Positions 27,894 through 35,917 of a stretch of DNA of 64,000 bases are shown piece by piece (position 1 is the first letter of the stretch; the number at the start of each line of letters is the position of its first letter). This DNA comes from Maritimibacter sp. Its GTDB lineage: Bacteria > Pseudomonadota > Alphaproteobacteria > Rhodobacterales > Rhodobacteraceae. The notes below the pieces were generated by a model. It searched no databases. It worked only from the letters and a program-made list of their open reading frames with translations, and had not been told where the DNA came from. Both the position numbers and the translations under genes were made by a program. Location of the stretch: contig CP051232.1 in the NCBI GenBank assembly GCA_017792445.1, positions 372,001 to 436,000 of the forward strand. The letters are read 5' to 3'.

Positions 27894-28754
27894 TCAGTTA
27901 CTTGAGAAGTCGTTCGCCAGCGCCGCAGCGCCCACCGCACCGGCCAGCGCGCCGAGTTGCGCGGCGACAAGCTGCGGACGAAGCGCCGGGGCAAGCGCCG
28001 CGTGATGCGCCGCCACGTCGTTCAGGAAACCATCGGCCAGTCCGATGCCGCCGCCCATGACGATGCGCACCGGGTCCAGCATCAACTGCACGTCCGCCGT
28101 CAGGTCGGCCACTCGCAGTTGTGCCGTTTCGCGCAGGTCCTGCGCCCATGGCTCGCCCCGTGCCGCGGCCTCGAACACGCCGCGCGCGTCGGTGGGGTGA
28201 CCTGCGGCGGCGGCGGCCTCGGTCAGCCATCGCCCTGCCGTGCGGGACTCGAGCCGGGCACCATGATGGTCCCCGGACGTGATCTGTCCGAAGTGCCCCG
28301 CGATTCCGCCGCGCCCGCGCAGAAGCTGCCCGCCGGACACGATACCGCCGCCGATACCGGTAGAGATCGTCAGGTAAACAAGGTCCTCGCCCTGCCCCGC
28401 GCCATAGCGATATTCGCCCCAGGCCGCGGCCTGCGCGTCGTTCACGGCCATCGCCGGAACGCCGAAGCGGTCGGCGGCAAGTTCGGTCAACGGCGTATCG
28501 TCAGGAATGTTCAGTGTGCCGGGGTTTAGCGCCGACCAGCGGCCCGCTTCGCTGACGCGCCCGGTCACGGCAAGGCCCACGCGATCATAGCGCCCGGCCC
28601 AGTCGGCAGCCAATTCCGCCGCCGTATCGAGCCACGCCGCCGGTCCGGACCCGCGCGCCGTCTCGGTCACGGAATGCGCCAGCACCTCGGCGCCGTCGAC
28701 CAGCGCGCACAGCACCTTGGTGCCGCCGATATCTATCGCAAGCGCGGCGCTCAT
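27894..28754 (-). CDS. nanK: ROK-family sugar kinase, probable N-acetylmannosamine kinase
   Basis: 286 residues. The N-terminal phosphate loop DIGGTKVLCAL and catalytic NDAQAAAWGE are intact, as is STGIGGGIVSGG. The zinc-binding loop of ROK kinases (normally GH...CxCGxxGCLE) here reads GHFGQITSGDHHGARLESRTAG: the first histidine stays, but all three cysteines are gone. The product probably still folds, as some ROK enzymes lack zinc. Position next to nanE suggests phosphorylation of N-acetylmannosamine, though N-acetylglucosamine is possible. The start overlaps the nanE stop (ATGA). Confidence 0.85.
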   Translation of the reverse strand: MSAALAIDIGGTKVLCALVDGAEVLAHSVTETARGSGPAAWLDTAAELAADWAGRYDRVGLAVTGRVSEAGRWSALNPGTLNIPDDTPLTELAADRFGVPAMAVNDAQAAAWGEYRYGAGQGEDLVYLTISTGIGGGIVSGGQLLRGRGGIAGHFGQITSGDHHGARLESRTAGRWLTEAAAAAGHPTDARGVFEAAARGEPWAQDLRETAQLRVADLTADVQLMLDPVRIVMGGGIGLADGFLNDVAAHHAALAPALRPQLVAAQLGALAGAVGAAALANDFSSN

Positions 28755-29434
28755 GCGGTTTCCCGCTTGGCGGCAACGGCCCCGGCGACCGCATCGGCGA
28801 ACCAGCCGGTGACATGCTCCAGCCGCGTCAGGGCCGAGCCCACGACCACGGCATCCGCCCCGGCTGCGATGGCTGCGGCGGCCTGATCCGGGCGGTGATA
28901 GCGCCCCTCGGCAAGGATGACCCGGCCCAGCGCGGACAACCCGCGCACAAGGTCGAGGTCGGGCTCGGCGGGCACCGGCTCGCCGGTATAGCCGGACATG
29001 GTGGACCCCAGCACGTCGAAGCCCAATGCAGCGGCGCGACGGCCGTCGCCCAGCGTGGCGCAATCGGCCATGGCCAGAGCGCCGCCTGCCCGGATCGCGG
29101 CATAAAGCGTCTCGACCGTCTCGGGACGGGTCTGGCTTGTTGCGTCGACGGCAACGAAGTCCGCGCCCGCCGCGATAAGATCGGCGACATCGGTCGCGAA
29201 GGGCGTGATGCGGACCGGGCTGTCTTCAAGGTCGCGCTTCAGCAAGCCGATCAGCGGCGCGCGGGTCGCGGCGCGCACGGCGCGCACGTTCTCCAGCCCC
29301 TCGATCCGCAGGCCCGCCGCACCGCCATCCAACGCGGCCAGCGCCATCGCGGCCACGATATCCGGCCGGTCCATCGGGCCGCCGGTTACCGGCTGGCACG
29401 ACGCGATGAGGCGTCCCTTGAGCTGATCGAGCAT
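28751..29434 (-). CDS. nanE: N-acetylmannosamine-6-phosphate 2-epimerase
   Basis: 227 residues, a TIM-barrel NanE. It converts ManNAc-6-P into GlcNAc-6-P, which then goes to NagA and NagB. Family features: the opening KGRLIASCQPV, the LIGLLKRDLEDSPVRITPF segment containing the catalytic lysine region, ADFVAVDATSQTRP, and the phosphate-binding GADAVVVGSALTRLEH. The start ATG 29434 was chosen over an upstream in-frame codon because the MLDQLKGRLI beginning matches family length. It is the first gene of the operon, just downstream of the operator cluster at 29465-29503. Confidence 0.92.
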   Translation of the reverse strand: MLDQLKGRLIASCQPVTGGPMDRPDIVAAMALAALDGGAAGLRIEGLENVRAVRAATRAPLIGLLKRDLEDSPVRITPFATDVADLIAAGADFVAVDATSQTRPETVETLYAAIRAGGALAMADCATLGDGRRAAALGFDVLGSTMSGYTGEPVPAEPDLDLVRGLSALGRVILAEGRYHRPDQAAAAIAAGADAVVVGSALTRLEHVTGWFADAVAGAVAAKRETA

Positions 29435-29464
29435 GTCGCTTCCCCTGTCTGTGACAGGAAAGTA

Positions 29465-29503
29465 ACCAGATCGCCAACTGGTATGCAACTGGTTTCTACC
29501 AGA
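29465..29503 (-). promoter_or_regulatory. Operator cluster for the GntR regulator in front of nanE
   Basis: The 16-bp site at 29488-29503 (ACTGGTTTCTACCAGA) has perfect CTGGT/ACCAG arms around a four-base spacer and closely resembles the dre sites bound by the GntR/HutC regulator DasR. A second ACTGGT lies 11 bp away (29477-29482) and an ACCAG at 29465-29469. All lie 31-70 bases before the nanE start, where a bound repressor would block transcription. The regulator is presumably the product of 29522-30286. Confidence 0.7.
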
Positions 29504-29521
29504 CAGCCAAAATGGTTCGAC

Positions 29522-30286
29522 TTAACTGCTCAGCTCCGTAACGAAATCGTAGAAATTTCCGTTATATCGCGTCTCGGTAAATTCGATGGGCCGCCCCTCG
29601 GCGGTGGTGCAGCGGCGCTCGACGATCAGCATCGCGGTGCCCGGATCGGCATCCAGCAACGCCGCTTCGCCCTCGTCCATGACACCGGCGCGAATCCTCT
29701 GGGTGCCATGCGCGGGCCGCGCCCCAGCGGCGTCCAGCGCCGCGTACAACGAGTCGCCGTCGAATTCGGGCTCTGGCAGCAGGTCCTGCGGGATGGTGGC
29801 GCATTCCAGCGCGATGGGGTGACCGTCTGCCAGCCGCACGCGGCGCAAGCGGATCACCATCTGATCGGGCATGATTCCAAGGGCCATGACCTCTTTCGGC
29901 GTGGGCCGGACCGCTTGCCGGGACAGCCAGCGCAGGCCCGGCTCCATGCCCCGGCTGCGGATATCCTCGGAAAAGCCGGACAGTCGCGACAGCGTTTTTT
30001 CCACCCGCTTCGCCACGGTGGTGCGGGCGCCGTGCTTGCGCATCAGCACGCCCTGCCCGGCGAGATCCTCGATCGCCCGGCGGACCGTCACACGCGAAAC
30101 GCCAAGCCCCTCGGACAGCACGCGCTCTCCTGGCAGGGCAGAGCCGCGCGGCAGCGAGCCGTCGGCAATCGCGTCGGAAATGGTCTCGGTCAACGCCTGA
30201 TACCGGGACATCCCCGGCGCGCGGGTTTCGAGCCCCGCCACCAAGGCGTCGATGACCAACTGGTCTTGTTCTGCACCGTCCTTCAT
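29522..30286 (-). CDS. GntR/HutC-family transcriptional regulator of the amino-sugar operon
   Basis: 254 residues. N-terminal winged helix of about residues 25-90 (SRYQALTETISDAIADG; LPGERVLSEGLGVSRVTVRRAIEDL) and a C-terminal UTRA ligand-binding domain (about 100-254) ending RPIEFTETRYNGNFYDFV. HutC-type regulators such as NagR and DasR bind phosphorylated amino sugars. The start is placed at MKDGAEQ (30286); a longer frame upstream overlaps operator-like repeats and lacks a good ribosome site. It is encoded immediately upstream of nanE on the same strand, with operators on both sides. Confidence 0.9.
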   Translation of the reverse strand: MKDGAEQDQLVIDALVAGLETRAPGMSRYQALTETISDAIADGSLPRGSALPGERVLSEGLGVSRVTVRRAIEDLAGQGVLMRKHGARTTVAKRVEKTLSRLSGFSEDIRSRGMEPGLRWLSRQAVRPTPKEVMALGIMPDQMVIRLRRVRLADGHPIALECATIPQDLLPEPEFDGDSLYAALDAAGARPAHGTQRIRAGVMDEGEAALLDADPGTAMLIVERRCTTAEGRPIEFTETRYNGNFYDFVTELSS

Positions 30287-30335
30287 CGGACCAGAATGGC
30301 ACAAGGATCGCCCCGGCGAAAGCCCTGCCGGCCCC

Positions 30336-30353
30336 ACTGGTCCGATAACTGGT
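30336..30353 (-). promoter_or_regulatory. ACTGGT direct repeat upstream of the GntR regulator gene
   Basis: Two ACTGGT elements, at 30336-30341 and 30348-30353, start 12 bp apart in the short gap between the rhaI stop and the regulator start. The same hexamer forms the operators at 29465-29503, so the regulator probably controls its own gene. A further GACCA-AC-TGGTC palindrome (30254-30265) lies inside the start of the coding region. Confidence 0.55.
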
Positions 30354-30354
30354 C

Positions 30355-31629
30355 TTAAACGATGCCGCCGCCCGCGCCGGTGACCGCAGGCCGCTCTGCC
30401 GCGACCTTCGCCCGGTAGCCCGCCGCGCGATAGGCCGCGACGGCATCAATGGCGCCACCTGCTTCCAGCCGCGCCATGGCGAGGATCGGCTCGACATCGG
30501 TGCGGAACGCCTGCTTCAGCGTGGCCGCAGCCATCATCGCATCATTGTCGTCCTGAAACCCTTTGAGGGTCGATCGGTCCACCAGCAGCGCCTGCGCATA
30601 GGCGCGGCGCACCTCGTTGGCAGAGGACATCAGCGACTCGATAGGGTCGGTCACGTTGTGGCTTTGGTCCAGCATGTGCGCCGGGTCGAAGCCTGGCTTG
30701 CTCTCGGCCGCCACAAGTTCGTTGAACACCAGAAACAGGCGGAACGGGTCGATGGCCGCCGTATCCAGATCGTCGTCGCCGTATTTCGAGTCGTTGAAGT
30801 GGAAGCCGCCCAGCTTGCCGAACTGGATCAGCCGCGCGACGATCATCTCGATGTTCACATTGGGCGCGTGATGGCCAAGGTCGACAAGACAGAACGCCTG
30901 TTCCCCCAATTCCTTCGCGATCAGGTAATTGGTGCCCCAGTCCTGCACCACCGTCGAATAGAAGGCGGGTTCGTACATCTTGTGCTCGGTGAACAGCCGC
31001 CAGTCGCCGGGCAGCTGCGCGTAGATCGCTTTCGCGCTGTCCAGGTAGCGTTCGAATTGCGCCGTCAGGTCGGTCTGGCCGGGAAAGTTGGACCCGTCGC
31101 CGATCCAGATCGTCAGAGCCTTCGACCCGATCCCCTGCCCGATCTCGATGCATTCAAGGTTGTGCTCGATGGCCTGCTGGCGGGTCGCCTTGTCGGTGTG
31201 GCTGAGCGAACCGAACTTGTAGCTGAGCGGCTGGTCCGGCTGATCCTGGAAGGTGTTCGAGTTCATTGCGTCGAACCCGAGCCCCAGTTCGTCGGCCTTC
31301 GCCTTCAGGTCGGCGGCAGGCGCCTTGTCCCACGGAATGTGAAGCGAGACATTGGGGGTCGCGCGGGTCAGTTGCTGGATCACCCCGCAATCGTCGAGCT
31401 TGTCGAAGATCCCGCGCGGTTCGCCTGCGCCGGGGAAGCGGGCAAACCGTGTGCCGCCGGTGCCAACGCCCCACGAAGGAACGGCGACACCATAGGCGGC
31501 CACCTCGTCTTTCACCGCGTCGATTGAGATGCCGCGACGGTCGAGATGCGCGCCCAGTGCGTCATAGTCGGCGCGTAGCGCGGCCAAGCGTTTTTCGTTC
31601 TCGGCGTCGATGACGGATTGTTCGATCAT
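30355..31629 (-). CDS. rhaI: L-rhamnose isomerase (rhamnose catabolism isomerase type)
   Basis: 424 residues. It interconverts L-rhamnose and L-rhamnulose in a TIM barrel with two metal sites; likely ligands are in the segments FTEHKMYEPAFY, VDLGHHAPN and GFHFNDSKYGDDDLD. This is the Pseudomonas stutzeri/rhizobial RhaI type, not E. coli RhaA. The start MIEQSVIDAENEK at 31629 follows GGGAGGA four bases upstream. It lies downstream of rhaD on the same strand, with a 13-bp palindrome in the 89-bp gap. Confidence 0.92.
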   Translation of the reverse strand: MIEQSVIDAENEKRLAALRADYDALGAHLDRRGISIDAVKDEVAAYGVAVPSWGVGTGGTRFARFPGAGEPRGIFDKLDDCGVIQQLTRATPNVSLHIPWDKAPAADLKAKADELGLGFDAMNSNTFQDQPDQPLSYKFGSLSHTDKATRQQAIEHNLECIEIGQGIGSKALTIWIGDGSNFPGQTDLTAQFERYLDSAKAIYAQLPGDWRLFTEHKMYEPAFYSTVVQDWGTNYLIAKELGEQAFCLVDLGHHAPNVNIEMIVARLIQFGKLGGFHFNDSKYGDDDLDTAAIDPFRLFLVFNELVAAESKPGFDPAHMLDQSHNVTDPIESLMSSANEVRRAYAQALLVDRSTLKGFQDDNDAMMAAATLKQAFRTDVEPILAMARLEAGGAIDAVAAYRAAGYRAKVAAERPAVTGAGGGIV

Positions 31630-31684
31630 TGGTCCTCCCACGGCGATTTTCACCGCCAAACCCGCTTCGATTGTCGGAAATGTC

Positions 31685-31711
31685 GTAGGATGGGGTTCAA
31701 CCCCATCCTAC
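31685..31711. repeat. Perfect 13-bp palindrome between rhaD and rhaI
   Basis: GTAGGATGGGGTT and its exact reverse complement are separated by a single base. Such GTAGGATGGG-type palindromes look like the REP elements scattered between genes in Rhodobacterales genomes (from memory of related genomes). In the RNA it gives a very stable hairpin eight bases beyond the rhaD stop, which could protect the rhaD message or reduce expression of rhaI. Confidence 0.75.
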
Positions 31712-31718
31712 CTGCACC

Positions 31719-33818
31719 TTAGCGCGTGAATGCCTGAACGTTGCCGGCGTCCACGTTGATGATGTTCCCCGTGGACTTCGCCGACTTGTCGGACGCCAGG
31801 AAATAGGCGGCTTCGGCGATATCCTCGGGCAGCACCGAGCGCTTGAGCATCGACCGGTTGCGGTACATCTCCTCCAGCCCATCCTTGTCGGTGCCATAGG
31901 TCGAGGCGCGCTGTTCCAGCCAGTCGCCCTCCCAGATCTTCGACCCGCGCAGCACCGCGTCGGGGTTCACCACGTTGACGCGGATGCCCGCCTCAGCGCC
32001 TTCCAGTGCAAGGCAGCGGGCCAGATGGATTTCGGACGCCTTGGCGGTGCAGTAGGCAGACGCGTTGGGCGACGCGGCAAGGCCGTTCTTCGAGGCCACG
32101 AAAACGACCGACCCGCCGATGCCCTGCGCGCGAAACAGCTTGAAGGCCTCGCGGCTGACAAGGAAATAGCCGGTCGACAGGATCGACATGTTCTTGTTCC
32201 ACAACTCCAGCGAGGTCTCTTCGACCGGCGCGGAACTGGCGATGCCCGCGTTGGACACAAGGATATCCGACCCGCCGTATTCCACCGCGGCAAAGGCATA
32301 GGCCTCGGCGACGCCGGCCTCGTCGGTGACATCCATCAAAACGGTGCGGACCACGTCTTTCGAGTAGCGATCCGCAAGGTTCTTTTCGGTCGCCTCCAGG
32401 GCGTTCGCGTCGATATCGGCCAGCACCACGCAGGCGCCTTCCGACAGATAACGCTCCGCCGTGGCCGCGCCGATGCCGCCTGCCCCGCCGGTGACCAAAG
32501 CGATGCGGCCCGCCAGCGACTTGGGCTTCGGCATCCGCTGAAGCTTGGCCTCTTCCAGAAGCCAGTACTCGATGTCGAACGCCTCTTGCTCGGGGAGGCC
32601 CTGATATTCGCTGATCGCGGTGGCTCCGCGCATCACGTTGATCGCGTTGACGTAGAACTCGCCCGAAATCCGGGCGGTCGCCTTGTCCTTGGCGAAGGTG
32701 ATCATGCCGACGCCGGGCACAAGGTAGACCACCGCGTTCGGATCGCGCAGGGCCGGACTGTCGTCGTGCTTGCAGCGCTCGTAATAGGCGGCGTAGTCGG
32801 CGCGATAGGCTTCGACCTGCGCCGGCAGGCCATCAAGCACGGCGTCGAGGTTGTTCTGCGCCGGATCGAAATCCACCACCAGCGGCCGGATCTTGGTGCG
32901 CAGGAAGTGGTCCGGACAGGAGGTGCCCATCGGGGCCAGCGTGCCAAGGTCTTTGGAGTTCACGAACTCAAGCACCGCGTCCTGATCGTCGAAATGCCCG
33001 ACCATGTGCTGGTTGCCCGACACCATGCCACGGATGCGCGGCATCAGCGCGGCGGCCACCGCGCGGCGCTCGTCCACCCCTAGGCTTTGATGCACGGCGC
33101 CACCGAACGCCTCCTTGCCGTCGGTCTTCTCGTCCAGCCACGCGATGGCGCGGTTGATGATGTCGATGGTGCAGGCATAGCAGTCTTCCGCCGTGTCGCC
33201 CCACGTGAACAGCCCGTGGCTTTCCAGAACGACGCCCTTCGCGTCGGGGTTTTTCTTGCAGAAGTCTTCCAGCCACAGCCCCAGTTCGTAGCCCGGGCGC
33301 TTCCACGGCAGCCAGCCGATCTCGTCGCCGAACAGTTCTTCCGTCAGTTCTTTCGAGTTTGTCGAGGCGGCGATGGCGATGATCGCATCGGCGTGCATGT
33401 GGTCGACATGCTTGCGCGGCACGTAGGCGTGCAGCGGCGTGTCGATCGAAGCGGCGCGGGGGTTCAGGTTGAAGGTGCAGTGCGGCAGATAGCCGACCAT
33501 CTCGTCCTCGAACTCGACACCGCGGTACTTGCCCTTCAGCGCCTCGAGCTTGTCCATGTAAAGGGTCGAAAACCCGTCGAGTTTCATCGAGCCGACATCG
33601 CCGCCGGACCCCTTCACCCACAGCACCTCGACGCTCTCGCCGGTGAGCGGATCGGTTTCCATGACCTTGGCCGAGGTGTTGCCGCCGCCGTAGTTCGTGA
33701 TTCGCTTGTCGGACCCAAGGAGGTTCGAGCGATAGAGCAGCTTCTCGGGCTCGCTCATATCCGCCGCCTTTCCTGCATCCCACAGGTTTTCAAGGCGTTT
33801 TCCGACGCGTGTCAGCAT
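31719..33818 (-). CDS. rhaD: Bifunctional rhamnulose-1-phosphate aldolase / lactaldehyde dehydrogenase
   Basis: 699 residues, two enzymes in one chain. Residues 1-430 are a class II aldolase with metal-site histidines in HADAIIAIAAST and VVLESHGLFTWGD; it cleaves rhamnulose-1-P to dihydroxyacetone phosphate and L-lactaldehyde. Residues about 440-699 are a short-chain dehydrogenase with TGGAGGIG and the catalytic YCTAK (YxxxK) motif; it oxidises the lactaldehyde. ATG 33818 follows GGGAGGATCAC. The gene diverges from the DeoR regulator gene across a 187-bp control region. Confidence 0.94.
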   Translation of the reverse strand: MLTRVGKRLENLWDAGKAADMSEPEKLLYRSNLLGSDKRITNYGGGNTSAKVMETDPLTGESVEVLWVKGSGGDVGSMKLDGFSTLYMDKLEALKGKYRGVEFEDEMVGYLPHCTFNLNPRAASIDTPLHAYVPRKHVDHMHADAIIAIAASTNSKELTEELFGDEIGWLPWKRPGYELGLWLEDFCKKNPDAKGVVLESHGLFTWGDTAEDCYACTIDIINRAIAWLDEKTDGKEAFGGAVHQSLGVDERRAVAAALMPRIRGMVSGNQHMVGHFDDQDAVLEFVNSKDLGTLAPMGTSCPDHFLRTKIRPLVVDFDPAQNNLDAVLDGLPAQVEAYRADYAAYYERCKHDDSPALRDPNAVVYLVPGVGMITFAKDKATARISGEFYVNAINVMRGATAISEYQGLPEQEAFDIEYWLLEEAKLQRMPKPKSLAGRIALVTGGAGGIGAATAERYLSEGACVVLADIDANALEATEKNLADRYSKDVVRTVLMDVTDEAGVAEAYAFAAVEYGGSDILVSNAGIASSAPVEETSLELWNKNMSILSTGYFLVSREAFKLFRAQGIGGSVVFVASKNGLAASPNASAYCTAKASEIHLARCLALEGAEAGIRVNVVNPDAVLRGSKIWEGDWLEQRASTYGTDKDGLEEMYRNRSMLKRSVLPEDIAEAAYFLASDKSAKSTGNIINVDAGNVQAFTR

Positions 33819-34005
33819 GTGATCCTCCCGAATGCGCGGCCGCTCCGCCGCCCGATGCTTGGCTGAAAGCTGAAACATAGCCCCCTTCAAGTCAATCTGT
33901 TTCGATCAATTTCAATCATTCTGCACCGCAGCATGATTGGTTTTGAAAATTACTGATTGACGAAACGCGAGAATCGGCCATCCTGAGGCGAACGGGAGGA
34001 ACAGA
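33819..34005. promoter_or_regulatory. Divergent rhaD / DeoR-regulator control region with repeated operator elements
   Basis: This gap holds two direct copies of TTTC(G/A)ATCA (33900-33908 and 33910-33918, period 10). It also holds two copies in the opposite orientation, TGATTGGTTTTGAAA (33934-33948) and TGATTGACGAAAC (33954-33966), with starts 20 bp apart. Helical-turn spacing on one face is typical of DeoR-family operator arrays. It can control both the rhaD-rhaI operon and the rha transport operon. The stretch is AT-rich compared with its surroundings, as promoters are. Confidence 0.65.
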
Positions 34006-34806
34006 ATGCACGAGACAGAACGTCACAGGGTGATCTTGTCGGCCGTCCAGGAGCGGCCGGTGGCGACCGTGGCAGAACTTGTCTCGCTGACCGGCACCTC
34101 CGAGGCGACGATCCGGCGCGACATCGCCACTTTGCACGCTCAGAAGCGCCTGCGCCGGGTGCGCGGCGGCGCCGAGGCCTTGACGCCTCCTGCCCTTCCG
34201 GGGCTGGCGGGACGGCCCTTCGCGGTGAACCAGACGCTCAACATGGACCACAAGCAGGCCATCGCCCGCGAGGCGGTGGCGCTGTGCGACGACGGCGAGC
34301 CGATCATCATCAACGGGGGAACGACGACGTTCCAGATGGTGCATCCGCTGGCAAGCCGCCGGGTGCAGGTACTGACCAACAGCTTTCCCATCGCGGAACA
34401 CCTGCTGAAGCACACCAAGAACACGGTGATGGTGCCGGGCGGCGCGTTGTACCGCGAACAGAACATCATTCTCAGCCCGTTCGAGAACGACATGACCCGG
34501 CACTATTACGCCCGGCGCATGTTTATGGGGGCCTACGGCATCGCCCCGATCGGGCTGATGGAAAACGACCCGCTGCTGATCCAGGCGGAGGAGAAGCTGA
34601 TCGATCAGGCGGACGAACTTGTGGTGCTGGTGGACAGCTCGAAATTCGAGAACCGGTCCAGCCTCGTGCTGTGTCCGCTGGAACGGATCGACATTGTGGT
34701 GACCGACGACCGGGTCACCGATCGCACGGTCTCGATGCTCGAGGCCGCAGAGATCAGGGTCATCGTCGCGCAGACCGGCGCGGCGCGCAGATCGGACGCG
34801 GGGTGA
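34006..34806 (+). CDS. rhaR: DeoR-family regulator of rhamnose catabolism
   Basis: 266 residues. N-terminal helix-turn-helix (VAELVSLTGTSEATIRRDIATLHAQKRLRRVRGG, in two parts around residues 22-56) and a C-terminal sugar-phosphate-sensing domain with INGGTTTFQM and VVLVDSSKFENRSSLVLCPL. DeoR proteins normally repress until a phosphorylated sugar binds. Its place ahead of the rhamnose importer genes matches RhaR of Rhizobium leguminosarum. A good ribosome site (GGGAGGA) precedes ATG 34006. Confidence 0.92.
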   Translation: MHETERHRVILSAVQERPVATVAELVSLTGTSEATIRRDIATLHAQKRLRRVRGGAEALTPPALPGLAGRPFAVNQTLNMDHKQAIAREAVALCDDGEPIIINGGTTTFQMVHPLASRRVQVLTNSFPIAEHLLKHTKNTVMVPGGALYREQNIILSPFENDMTRHYYARRMFMGAYGIAPIGLMENDPLLIQAEEKLIDQADELVVLVDSSKFENRSSLVLCPLERIDIVVTDDRVTDRTVSMLEAAEIRVIVAQTGAARRSDAG

Positions 34807-34846
34807 CACCGCGGACGTGATTCAAGGCTCAGTCAGGGAGGATATG

Positions 34847-35848
34847 ATGAGCATTACGAGAAGACTGTTCGGAGGAGCGGCGCTGGCCGCGATGATGGTC
34901 GCCGGTGGCGGCGCTGCGCAGGCGCAGGACAACGTGCGCATCGCGCTGGTCGTGAAGGCACTGGGGATCGGCTTCTTCGAGGCCGCCGCGAAAGGCGCCG
35001 AGGAAGCGGCTGCGGAACTTGGCAACGTCGAGATCATCTACACCGGCCCGACCGACACCACCGCCGAGGGCCAGATCGAGGTCATCAACTCGCTGATCGC
35101 TCAGCAGGTCGACGCGATCGCCGTGTCCGCCAACGACACCGACGCGCTGGTGCCGGTACTGAAAAAGGCAATGGATCGCGGCATCACCGTGATTTCGTGG
35201 GATTCGGGCGTCGCGCCGGAAGGCCGTGAACTGCACCTGAACCCGTCGTCCAACGCGCTGATCGGCAACATGATCATCAAGCTGGCCGCCGATGAACTGC
35301 CCGACGGCGGTCAGGTGGCGCTGTTGTCGGCCACCACGACTTCGACCAACCAGAACACCTGGATCGAGGAAATGAACAAGGTGATGGGCGACTATCCCGG
35401 CATCGAGGTGGTGGCGACCGTCTATGGCGACGACCTTGCCGACAAGTCCTATCGCGAGGCCACCGGCCTGATGCAGACCTATCCCGATCTCGACGCGATC
35501 ATCGCGCCGACCTCGGTCGGTATCGTCGCCGCCGCGCGTGCAGTCGAGGACGCCGGCAAGGTGGGCGAGGTCAACGTGACCGGCCTTGGCCTGCCGTCCG
35601 AGATGGCCGGCGCCATCGAGTCCGGCGCGTCGAAGTCCTTCGCGATCTGGAACCCGATCGACCTTGGCTATTCGGCCGCCTACCTCGCCTACGAGCTGGC
35701 CACCGATGCCGCCGAAGCCGGTCCGGGCGCCGAGATCAACATGGGCCGCATGGGCACGCTGACCCTCGACGACAACGGCGAAGGCGCGATGGCCGATCCG
35801 TTCGTCTACGACGCCAGCAACATCGAAGAGTTCAAGAGCATCTTCTGA
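34847..35848 (+). CDS. rhaS: Rhamnose-binding periplasmic protein
   Basis: 333 residues, a family of ribose/rhamnose-type binding proteins. Signal peptide MSITRRLFGGAALAAMMVAG ends AQA before QDNVRIALVVK. Two alpha/beta lobes are visible with the QQVDAIAVSANDTDALVPVLKKA hinge-side segment and DAIIAPTSVGIVAAARAVED. The start is the second of two adjacent ATG codons (34844 and 34847), since AGGGAGGA at 34835-34842 is better spaced from it. It is the first gene of the importer RhaSTPQ and is followed by a strong hairpin. Confidence 0.92.
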   Translation: MSITRRLFGGAALAAMMVAGGGAAQAQDNVRIALVVKALGIGFFEAAAKGAEEAAAELGNVEIIYTGPTDTTAEGQIEVINSLIAQQVDAIAVSANDTDALVPVLKKAMDRGITVISWDSGVAPEGRELHLNPSSNALIGNMIIKLAADELPDGGQVALLSATTTSTNQNTWIEEMNKVMGDYPGIEVVATVYGDDLADKSYREATGLMQTYPDLDAIIAPTSVGIVAAARAVEDAGKVGEVNVTGLGLPSEMAGAIESGASKSFAIWNPIDLGYSAAYLAYELATDAAEAGPGAEINMGRMGTLTLDDNGEGAMADPFVYDASNIEEFKSIF

Positions 35849-35859
35849 GCTCCTCCTTT

Positions 35860-35886
35860 GCCCCGGCGCGCCTGCCGCGTCGGGGC
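35860..35886 (+). terminator. Hairpin after the rhamnose-binding protein gene
   Basis: An 11-bp stem (one G-T pair) formed by GCCCCGGCGCG and CGCGTCGGGGC around a CCTGC loop, followed by TCCTTTCTCC. It starts 12 bases past the stop codon. This weak terminator or attenuator would keep the binding protein in excess over the ATPase and permeases downstream. Confidence 0.65.
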
Positions 35887-35917
35887 TCCTTTCTCCGAAG
35901 TCCAAGGGAAGACCGCG

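Noticed and set aside
29432-29520. A sigma-70 promoter TTGCAT-N17-TTACTT ahead of nanE
   Set aside because: The -10 matches the consensus at only two positions, so it was not annotated.
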